The notes beneath the pieces were generated by a model that did not search any database, was not told where the DNA came from, and was given only the letters and a program-made list of their open reading frames with translations. From assembly GCA_003523545.1 (NCBI GenBank), contig DQAM01000390.1, positions 1-5,684 of the forward strand: DNA of 5,684 nucleotides. Reading direction: 5' to 3'. This DNA is from Dysgonomonas sp. (GTDB taxonomy: Bacteria; Bacteroidota; Bacteroidia; Bacteroidales; Dysgonomonadaceae). The stretch's first letter is position 1; each line of letters opens with the position of its first letter. Below, in pieces: positions 1 through 5,111 of the stretch. The position numbers and the translations under genes were made by a program.

Positions 1-53
1 GCGTTTTTCCCGGAGCAGTTATAATTAATATTTTATTTATTATAATTCTAAAT

Positions 54-1265
54 ATGAGCCTATTAAGTGATAAGCTATATAGATATGACGCTGCCAGAAA
101 AGCCCGTGCAGCAGGTATCTATCCTTATTTTAGGGAAATTCAAAGCGATCAGGACACAGAAGTAACTATTAATGGAAAAAGAATCCTGATGTTTGGCTCA
201 AATGCCTATTTAGGTTTAACCAATCACCCAAAAGTTGTAGAAGCCTCAATTGCCGCCACCAGAAAGTATGGTACCGGCATGGCCGGATCACGTTTCTTAA
301 ACGGTACTTTGGATATTCACGTTGAACTGGAAAAAAAATTAGCTGCATTTGTCGGAAAAGAAGATGCTTTGGTATATTCAACAGGGTTTAATGTAAATCA
401 AGGCGTATTAGGCTGGATGACCGGCCGCGAAGATTATATCCTTTGGGACGAACTGGATCATGCTTCCATTATAGAGGGAAACAGAGCCTCACTATCTACT
501 AAATTGAAATTCCGCCACAATGATATGGATTCGCTCGAAAAGCAATTGCAGAAGTGTGAACCCGATAAGATAAAACTTATCGTTGTAGACGGGGTATTCA
601 GTATGGAAGGGGATGTTATCAACCTGCCCGAAGTCGTAAGGCTTTCCAAGCAATACAACGCCAGCGTGATGATTGATGAAGCGCACGGCCTTGGTGTTTT
701 CGGACGAAACTTCAATGGAAAAGGTGTCCATGACTATTTCGGATTGACCGATGATATGGACCTCATTATGGGTACTTTCAGCAAATCGTTAGCTTCTATC
801 GGAGGTTTTATCGCTGCGGATGAAGCTATTATAGATTTTCTCCGCCACAATTCACGTCCTTATATATTCAGCGCAAGCAGTACTCCCGGAGCTACAGCCG
901 CGGCTAATGCCGCCCTGGATATACTGGTAAGCGAACCCGAACGTATAGAAAGGCTGTGGAACATTACCAATTATGCTTTGGATGGATTCCGTCAGGCCGG
1001 TTTTGAAATCGGTCATACTTCCAGCCCTATTATACCGTTGTTTATACGGGATAATGAGAAGACATTTATGATTACACGTACATTATTCGAAGAAGGTGTA
1101 TTTGTTAATCCGGTAGTGTCTCCCGCTGTTGCGCCAAAAGATACTCTCATACGTTTCTCATTGATGGCTACCCATACGAAAGAACAGGTAGACTATGCAT
1201 TGGATAAGATAACCAGTGTATTCCGGAAAATGGGTGTTCTCACAGAAAACGTAGAAAATATCTGA
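54..1265 (+). CDS. spt: Serine palmitoyltransferase (PLP-dependent alpha-oxoamine synthase)
   Basis: The 403-residue protein should condense L-serine with a fatty acyl-CoA to give 3-ketosphinganine, CO2 and CoA, the committed step of sphingolipid synthesis in Bacteroidetes. It is a cytosolic fold-type I PLP enzyme. Visible landmarks are GSNAYLGL (48-55), the GTGMAGSR loop (73-80), H136 in LDHASIIEG (expected to stack on PLP), IDEAHGLG with D208 and H211, the Schiff-base lysine K244 in GTFSKSLASIGGF, and R367 in IRFSLMATHT (expected to bind the substrate carboxylate). The GTFSKS..(I/V)GGF lysine motif favours SPT over 2-amino-3-ketobutyrate ligase (GTLGKA..) and over KAPA synthase. Length fits the bacterial family. 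The start at 54 is the first ATG in a frame open to the window edge, with an A/T-rich leader and no Shine-Dalgarno. It ends in TGA and is followed by a strong terminator. Acyl-CoA specificity cannot be read from sequence. Confidence 0.93.
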   Translation: MSLLSDKLYRYDAARKARAAGIYPYFREIQSDQDTEVTINGKRILMFGSNAYLGLTNHPKVVEASIAATRKYGTGMAGSRFLNGTLDIHVELEKKLAAFVGKEDALVYSTGFNVNQGVLGWMTGREDYILWDELDHASIIEGNRASLSTKLKFRHNDMDSLEKQLQKCEPDKIKLIVVDGVFSMEGDVINLPEVVRLSKQYNASVMIDEAHGLGVFGRNFNGKGVHDYFGLTDDMDLIMGTFSKSLASIGGFIAADEAIIDFLRHNSRPYIFSASSTPGATAAANAALDILVSEPERIERLWNITNYALDGFRQAGFEIGHTSSPIIPLFIRDNEKTFMITRTLFEEGVFVNPVVSPAVAPKDTLIRFSLMATHTKEQVDYALDKITSVFRKMGVLTENVENI

Positions 1266-1301
1266 TAAAAATTCCGAATCACAAGAATATATAATATATT
1301 T

Positions 1302-1338
1302 AAGCCCTCATTCTTCGGAATAGAGGGCTTATCTTTTT
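1302..1338 (+). terminator. Rho-independent terminator after spt, UUCG-capped
   Basis: AAGCCCTC (1302-1309) pairs with GAGGGCTT (1323-1330). Inside it ATTC (1310-1313) pairs with GAAT (1318-1321) around a C(TTCG)G tetraloop, leaving only A1322 bulged. The U-rich tract ATCTTTTT (1331-1338) follows at once. This is a textbook intrinsic terminator placed 36 bp past the spt stop. It is odd in that its U-tract runs directly into the ATG of the next gene at 1339, so it could also act as an attenuator or 5'-leader structure for that gene. Confidence 0.88.
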
Positions 1339-2049
1339 ATGAGTATGTATAAATTTATCATAAGCATATTTTTTGTACTGACCGCTTCTATTCTATTTCC
1401 GGTAAATAGCAGTAACACTTCTGTTAGAAAACAACCTGAAAAAGGAGAAATAAAATCATTTCAGCAGGATTACCAGCTTACAATCAATGCCGTAATGACC
1501 AATAGCGATGGAAGCCAAACATCGGAAATAGAGGGACAAGCGGCTTCCGCTCCGGCAGATATATCATTTTCTGCGGAAGAGGTGGATCCGGCCACTACCT
1601 TTTATATATGGAACATTTACAATGCAGCCGACCCGCAGAATGCAATTGTCAGATATACGGATCAGAGCATCCGCCAGTTTATTTTTAAAGAAGCCGGCGA
1701 TTACATCGTTACACTGGAAACCTCTGACGAATATGCGGATCCGACAGGCAGCGCTTCGATGCGGTTTTCTATTACTGATTTTCAAATCGAAGCTCCCAAT
1801 TATATAATACTCGACGGTACGCACCAGTTCAAGATCAAATACCAATCGCTGTTCAATTTTAAATGTACGATCTTCAACCGCTGGGGAAATAAAGTTTATG
1901 AATTTACAGACCCATCGGGGGGCTGGGACGGCACTCATAACGGAAGGCTTGTTTCCACTGGTGTATATTATTATGTAATAACTGCGCAAAGAGGCAATGG
2001 CAAAAAAGAAGTAAAAAAAGGATATATAAATGCCTTAAGAAGAAAATAG
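1339..2049 (+). CDS. Small exported protein: PKD-like domain plus T9SS type B (CHU_C) sorting domain
   Basis: This 236-residue protein is probably exported by Sec and then carried across the outer membrane by the type IX secretion system. Residues 5-22 form a hydrophobic signal segment (FIISIFFVLTASILFPV); the cleavage site is not clear and there is no lipobox cysteine. Residues about 70-147 resemble a PKD/Ig-like beta sandwich, with FYIWNIYN (88-95) and FKEAGDYIVTLETSD (116-130). Residues about 150-235 match the gliding-motility-associated C-terminal domain, with NRWGNKVYE (180-188), WDGTHNG (196-202), GVYYYVI (208-214) and the final K-x-GYINALRR. In this family that domain is the secretion and surface-attachment signal, usually on far larger proteins. 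No catalytic domain is visible, so an adhesive or structural role is an inference. ATG 1339 and in-frame ATG 1345 are both possible starts; the first abuts the spt terminator. The next gene is 30 bp downstream. Confidence 0.85.
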   Translation: MSMYKFIISIFFVLTASILFPVNSSNTSVRKQPEKGEIKSFQQDYQLTINAVMTNSDGSQTSEIEGQAASAPADISFSAEEVDPATTFYIWNIYNAADPQNAIVRYTDQSIRQFIFKEAGDYIVTLETSDEYADPTGSASMRFSITDFQIEAPNYIILDGTHQFKIKYQSLFNFKCTIFNRWGNKVYEFTDPSGGWDGTHNGRLVSTGVYYYVITAQRGNGKKEVKKGYINALRRK

Positions 2050-2079
2050 AGAAACAATTTAATCCATAATTCATCGAGG

Positions 2080-3129
2080 ATGCATTTAAAAATATATGTT
2101 ATAGCTTTATTCTTGTTATTAGCGGGATATATACATGCTCAAAATAATGATCGGCTGATTCAATATGTTTGCGACTCTCTAATGAGTGTCCGCACTGGTT
2201 CAGCCGATGAAAATTGTATCCCTGATGAAAGTGGCATGAGTTTTTTATCCTGCTTTATTATTACCGGAAATGCCGAGTGGATCACTGATTTTAACGGAGA
2301 CGGTGAAAACGACCTTCTCATCTCGATAATTGATGAAGGAATGGGGAGTGGCGGGAACGGCTTCCGTGCCGAATACCTTGTTGTTATTATGAAAAACGGG
2401 AAAATAGCAGAAACCCATTCTATATTCGGAAGCGAAAAGTTTTCTATGGTTTACTTGGAAATCAAAAAGGTACAGGACGGCAGAATATATGCTGTATGCC
2501 ATGAAAACCGTAAGTATGAGAATTATTCTACAACAGGAAGTTATCCATCCGATCCCGAACAAGTCGATCTTATATTCCAGTATTTTGACGGCCACATGGT
2601 AGAACACTCTTATATTAAATGTCCGATGGCAGACATGGAAATGTCTGTTTTCAATAACAACATGGTATATAAAGTCGAAAGAAAAATCGGATTGAACGAT
2701 TTATATGAATTACAACAGCGCGAGACTTTATACTTCGATTCGAGCGAAGATCATATAGATGCTGTGTTGGAAGGATGCAGAAATATATACCTGACTTTTT
2801 CTTATGACATCCTTTTTCCTTCTTCTATAGAAAGTAATCAGACAGCAATAAAAGAAGCATTGATCAACTATATATCTTTCCTCTCGGTGAATACGCGGTA
2901 TACCGCTATGCTTACCTTACTTTTAAAAAAGATTGAAACAACACCCGTATTTCATTCGGCAAAAGGGAATATAATAGATATGTCCTATGCTTTGCCGGAC
3001 AATTGGGAGGCTGGTATAATTATAAATAAGCCGTATTACGGGGAAGAAGATGAGGTGACGCTTACTGTTGAATTAAGCAAAACTACCAATAACCTTATCA
3101 AAAATTCATGGAACGAGATAAAACGGTAA
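2080..3129 (+). CDS. Secreted protein of unknown function with a Ca-loop-like motif
   Basis: I do not recognise this 349-residue family as a whole. Residues 1-20 are a clear Sec signal peptide: charged start, hydrophobic core ALFLLLAGY, and an IHA site with likely cleavage before Q21. There is no lipobox cysteine, so a periplasmic or secreted soluble protein is likely. Residues 68-80 (ITDFNGDGENDLL) place D70, N72, D74 and D78 in the DxNxDGxxD pattern of calcium loops seen in FG-GAP/VCBS, dockerin and thrombospondin-3 repeats. Only one copy is present, so it is not a complete propeller. The rest is mixed beta strands and short helices without a known catalytic motif, and no T9SS C-terminal sorting domain is visible. 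The start at 2080 gives the full signal peptide. It lies 30 bp after the CHU_C gene with no terminator between, so co-transcription is likely; a joint role with that surface protein is a guess from position. Confidence 0.8.
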   Translation: MHLKIYVIALFLLLAGYIHAQNNDRLIQYVCDSLMSVRTGSADENCIPDESGMSFLSCFIITGNAEWITDFNGDGENDLLISIIDEGMGSGGNGFRAEYLVVIMKNGKIAETHSIFGSEKFSMVYLEIKKVQDGRIYAVCHENRKYENYSTTGSYPSDPEQVDLIFQYFDGHMVEHSYIKCPMADMEMSVFNNNMVYKVERKIGLNDLYELQQRETLYFDSSEDHIDAVLEGCRNIYLTFSYDILFPSSIESNQTAIKEALINYISFLSVNTRYTAMLTLLLKKIETTPVFHSAKGNIIDMSYALPDNWEAGIIINKPYYGEEDEVTLTVELSKTTNNLIKNSWNEIKR

Positions 3130-3142
3130 TTAAAATAATATA

Positions 3143-3185
3143 TTCAATTCTTAGTTTGTGTATTCTTTAAAATACATAAATTGAA
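3143..3185. repeat. AT-rich inverted repeat after the exported-protein pair
   Basis: TTCAATT (3143-3149) is complementary to AATTGAA (3179-3185), and inside it TGTATT (3159-3164) pairs with AATACA (3171-3176) around CTTTAA. An alternative register pairs 3151-3164 with 3171-3184 using several G-U pairs. It starts 13 bp past the stop of the 2080-3129 gene, so a weak terminator or a 3'-end RNA structure is possible. There is no GC core and no clear U-tract, so terminator activity is uncertain. Confidence 0.35.
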
Positions 3186-3197
3186 GTAAATCAGCCT

Positions 3198-3245
3198 GAT
3201 TCTTATATAGCACATCCAAAGGGTTGCTATATCAAGTTAAGAATC
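3198..3245. repeat. Long imperfect inverted repeat overlapping the yihA promoter
   Basis: The left arm GATTCTTATATAGCA (3198-3212) is matched by TGCTATAT (3225-3232) and, after a 6-nt bulge CAAGTT, by AAGAATC (3239-3245), giving 15 complementary positions. The centre can also pair, ATCC (3214-3217) with GGGT (3221-3224), leaving an AAA loop and one bulged C. The right half covers the proposed GTTG -33 box and ends just before the -7 box at 3247. It could be an operator or cruciform in DNA. In a read-through transcript it would fold as a stable hairpin, but no U-tract follows, so it is a poor intrinsic terminator. Confidence 0.6.
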
Positions 3246-3254
3246 GTATCTTTG
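3223..3254 (+). promoter_or_regulatory. Bacteroidetes-type promoter of yihA-guaD
   Basis: TATCTTTG (3247-3254) is a full match to the Bacteroidetes primary sigma -7 consensus TAnnTTTG. GTTG (3223-3226) lies exactly 20 bp upstream and matches three of four bases of the -33 TTTG box. Transcription should start a few bases past 3254, giving a leader of roughly 15-20 nt before the ATG at 3277. Spacing and motif both fit, and this is the only strong promoter I could find in the window. Confidence 0.75.
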
Positions 3255-3276
3255 TTACTCACCGAAATATAATAAA

Positions 3277-3888
3277 ATGATTATAAAAGATGCACAATTC
3301 GTAATCAGTAATACGGATTATACTAAATGTCCGCAGGACGGGAAACCCGAATATGCATTTATAGGACGCTCGAATGTGGGTAAATCATCCCTCATAAATA
3401 TGCTTACTAACCGGAAAGGTTTAGCTATGACTTCTTCCAAACCGGGCAAAACACAGCTGATAAACCATTTTATCATCAATAACGAATGGTATCTGGTAGA
3501 CCTTCCGGGATACGGATATGCACAACGGGGAAAAGAAGGCCGGGAAATGATTAGAAACATTATAGATAGCTATATTGTCAACAGGCACGACTTGACTAAT
3601 CTTTTCGTATTGCTGGATATTCGCCACGAAGCTCAAAAGATCGATCTCGAATTTATGGAATGGCTGGGCGAGAACGATATTCCTTTTGCTATCATTTTCA
3701 CTAAAATAGATAAGCTGAGCAAATCGAGGATAAAAGAAAACCTGGAAGCATATAAAGACAAATTATCGGAAACATGGGAAGAACTTCCCCCTATTTTCCT
3801 GACCTCTTCCGAACACCATATCGGAGGTAATGAAATACTGGATTACATCGAAAGTATAAATTTCGAATTAAAACACAATAAACTATAA
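3277..3888 (+). CDS. yihA: Ribosome biogenesis GTP-binding protein YihA/YsxC (EngB)
   Basis: The 203-residue protein belongs to the TRAFAC class EngB family, a GTPase that helps late assembly of the 50S ribosomal subunit; it is essential in several bacteria. It is one G domain with all motifs in order: G1 GRSNVGKSS (30-38), G2 threonine T59 in PGKT, G3 DLPGYG (75-80), G4 TKIDK (142-146) and G5 TSS (176-178). The family-typical LxDxRH stretch (LLDIRHEA, 112-119) follows G3. No second domain is present, so it is not EngA/Der or Era, and the length is normal for EngB. The ATG at 3277 follows an A-rich leader with no Shine-Dalgarno and gives the usual short N-terminus before G1. It is the first gene after the promoter at 3223-3254 and is 4 bp from guaD, so the two are almost certainly co-transcribed. 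Confidence 0.95.
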   Translation: MIIKDAQFVISNTDYTKCPQDGKPEYAFIGRSNVGKSSLINMLTNRKGLAMTSSKPGKTQLINHFIINNEWYLVDLPGYGYAQRGKEGREMIRNIIDSYIVNRHDLTNLFVLLDIRHEAQKIDLEFMEWLGENDIPFAIIFTKIDKLSKSRIKENLEAYKDKLSETWEELPPIFLTSSEHHIGGNEILDYIESINFELKHNKL

Positions 3889-3892
3889 GCAG

Positions 3893-4366
3893 ATGAAACA
3901 ACCGGAAGAAAAATATATGCAACGCGCCATCGAACTGGCACGCCAAAGTGTCGAAAAAGGAGGAGGCCCTTTTGGTGCAGTGATAGTTAAAAACGGGGAA
4001 ATCATTGCGGAAGATTCCAATTCCGTAACACTCGATAACGACCCTACTGCTCATGCAGAAGTGAATGCCATACGCAAGGCCTGCAAATCACTCGGTACAT
4101 TCGACCTGAGCGGATGCGAGATTTACTCTTCGTGCGAGCCATGCCCTATGTGCCTGTCGGCTCTTTACTGGGCACACATAGACCGTTTGTATTACGGCTG
4201 TGATAAGCAGGATGCAAAAAACATAGGATTCGACGACTCTTTTATTTACGAACAGATAGAATTGAAGCCCCGGTTCCGAAGCCTGATATCAAAACAATTC
4301 ATGCAAAATGAAGCCATATCAGCTTTCGAGATGTGGGAACAGAAAGAAGACAAAACAGAATATTAA
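3893..4366 (+). CDS. guaD: Guanine deaminase (CDA superfamily)
   Basis: The 157-residue zinc enzyme should deaminate guanine to xanthine and ammonia in purine salvage and catabolism, in the cytosol. The cytidine-deaminase-fold signature is complete: HAEVNAIR with zinc ligand H54 and proton-shuttle E56, then CEPCPMC with zinc ligands C84 and C87. Features separating it from tRNA adenosine deaminase TadA are GGPFGAVIVKNG near the N-terminus, SSCEPCPMCLSALYWA, the GFDDSFIY segment (112-119) and a C-terminal tyrosine ending (TEY). These line up closely with Bacillus subtilis GuaD as I recall it, whose C-terminal segment helps close the active site of the partner subunit. Length is the same to within a residue or so. 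It starts 4 bp after the yihA stop and is followed by a strong terminator, so it is the last gene of that unit. No functional tie to ribosome assembly is evident. Confidence 0.9.
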   Translation: MKQPEEKYMQRAIELARQSVEKGGGPFGAVIVKNGEIIAEDSNSVTLDNDPTAHAEVNAIRKACKSLGTFDLSGCEIYSSCEPCPMCLSALYWAHIDRLYYGCDKQDAKNIGFDDSFIYEQIELKPRFRSLISKQFMQNEAISAFEMWEQKEDKTEY

Positions 4367-4401
4367 ATAAAAGGAGAATGATTTATTCATTCTCCTTTTA
4401 T
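4367..4401. terminator. Bidirectional intrinsic terminator between converging genes
   Basis: AAAAGGAGAATGA (4369-4381) and TCATTCTCCTTTT (4387-4399) form a perfect 13-bp stem with loop TTTAT. Two more outer A-T pairs (4367-4368 with 4400-4401) extend it to 15 bp. Read on either strand the stem ends in a run of U, so it can stop transcripts of guaD from the left and of the minus-strand membrane gene from the right. It begins one base after the guaD stop codon. Confidence 0.92.
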
Positions 4402-4428
4402 ATCTCATACAACTAATTCCCAACTTTT

Positions 4429-4980
4429 CTAACCAATCGACCTGATTACAGGTTCGTATTTATGATATACCGCACCTTTCAAAATTACCACATCTGTCAA
4501 TGCCCTGAAACCGGAAGACGAAAAATACTTGACCAGCTGGCAGTAAAAAACCTTTCCTTTCCGGTCTTCATGAATACAGAGTTGAACCGCTTTCTTTTTC
4601 GCTTCCGTAAGAAAGACTATTTTCTCAAAATCCTTATTTATAAATGTTTCTATAAGATCTTTCTCTCCAATTCGGTCTACATCGATCTTCTTAACCATTA
4701 AGGGTTTTATAACACCTCCTGTAACCTTATTAAAGAAAGTCTTCTCTCCGATAAATACCCTGTAACTAAAATAAACAGCTCCGCTAATCAAGAAAATGCG
4801 TATTACCCACGGGTAAACTGAAATAATCGAAGGAAACATCAAAAGTATGATGCAGGCTAACAGACCTATACTATAAAATATTTTTTTTGCGACAAAGATT
4901 TTCTCCCCGAACAAAGACGGATTACTCCGATAATAATCATACAGGTTTCCCGGAAGATTTATCTCTGAATTCATTCGCAT
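4429..4980 (-). CDS. Hypothetical two-TM inner membrane protein
   Basis: I do not recognise this 183-residue protein. A polar N-terminal stretch of about 33 residues is followed by two hydrophobic helices, about 35-54 (IFYSIGLLACIILLMF) and about 56-77 (VYPWVIRIFLISGAVYF), joined by a very short turn. The rest (about 78-183) is soluble, mixed alpha/beta and lysine-rich, so by the positive-inside rule both ends probably lie in the cytoplasm. There is no signal peptide, lipobox or enzyme motif. In-frame ATGs at residues 1 and 3 are equivalent starts; the leader TATAAATTTA before the first is typical for the phylum. The gene converges on guaD, sharing its terminator, and lies 131 bp downstream of the alkylation-repair gene on the same strand. 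Base composition resembles its neighbours. Low-complexity artefact is unlikely because the frame is open throughout with normal amino-acid composition. Confidence 0.75.
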   Translation of the reverse strand: MRMNSEINLPGNLYDYYRSNPSLFGEKIFVAKKIFYSIGLLACIILLMFPSIISVYPWVIRIFLISGAVYFSYRVFIGEKTFFNKVTGGVIKPLMVKKIDVDRIGEKDLIETFINKDFEKIVFLTEAKKKAVQLCIHEDRKGKVFYCQLVKYFSSSGFRALTDVVILKGAVYHKYEPVIRSIG

Positions 4981-5043
4981 TAAATTTATAAGTGAAGACC
5001 CATTCTCTATTTACCTATAAAAATAGCATTTCTGCCTGTTCGA

Positions 5044-5105
5044 CTATAAATAATTATACGAATCATCGGATAATTCTACAAAATACAGGAAAATATAATT
5101 TATAG
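5044..5105. repeat. Nested AT-rich inverted repeats between the two minus-strand genes
   Basis: The 131-bp gap 4981-5111 holds CTATAAAT (5044-5051) matched by ATTTATAG (5098-5105). Inside lies a hairpin AATTAT (5052-5057) with ATAATT (5070-5075), with an inner CGA (5059-5061) pairing TCG (5066-5068) around ATCA. The inner hairpin begins about 36 bp past the alkylation-repair gene's stop and may be a weak terminator; there is no clean U-run on the minus strand. Confidence 0.3.
5051..5082 (-). promoter_or_regulatory. Weak candidate promoter for the two-TM gene
   Basis: On the minus strand TTTG (plus positions 5079-5082) is followed after 20 bp by TATAATTA (plus 5051-5058). The -33 match and spacing are right, but the -7 box matches TAnnTTTG only partly (TA and the two central T of TTTG-like sequence in part). 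It would give a leader of about 65 nt. In such AT-rich sequence this can arise by chance. Confidence 0.22.
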
Positions 5106-5111
5106 AATAAA

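Noticed and set aside
1..53. Possible 3' end of an upstream gene (frame 1 reads A-F-F-P-E-Q-L then TAA at 22-24) and a spt promoter in the A/T-rich leader
   Set aside because: Seven codons are not enough to support a gene, and no TAnnTTTG box with a -33 partner is visible in the 53 bases.
458..731. Two minus-strand open frames inside spt
   Set aside because: They lie antisense to a fully conserved PLP-enzyme coding region and show no domain or leader of their own.
54..1265. 2-amino-3-ketobutyrate CoA ligase or 8-amino-7-oxononanoate synthase
   Set aside because: The lysine motif GTFSKSLASIGGF is of the SPT type, and there is no adjacent threonine dehydrogenase or biotin gene.
1330..1337. 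TATCTTTT as a -7 promoter box for the CHU_C gene
   Set aside because: It is the U-tract of the spt terminator, lacks the final G, has no TTTG 20 bp upstream, and would start transcription past the ATG.
1564..1989. 141-codon minus-strand open frame inside the CHU_C gene
   Set aside because: The plus strand carries recognisable PKD-like and CHU_C motifs over the same bases; the antisense product has no recognisable features.
2245..2607. 120-codon minus-strand open frame inside the secreted-protein gene
   Set aside because: The plus frame has a signal peptide and full-length coding sequence; the antisense frame is a shadow.
3893..4366. tRNA adenosine deaminase TadA
   Set aside because: The zinc motifs are shared, but GGPFGAV, SSCEPCPMCLSALYWA, GFDDSFIY and the C-terminal tyrosine fit guanine deaminase better.
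4462..4701. 79-codon plus-strand open frame opposite the two-TM gene
   Set aside because: It is the shadow of the minus-strand gene, which has clear membrane helices and a longer frame.
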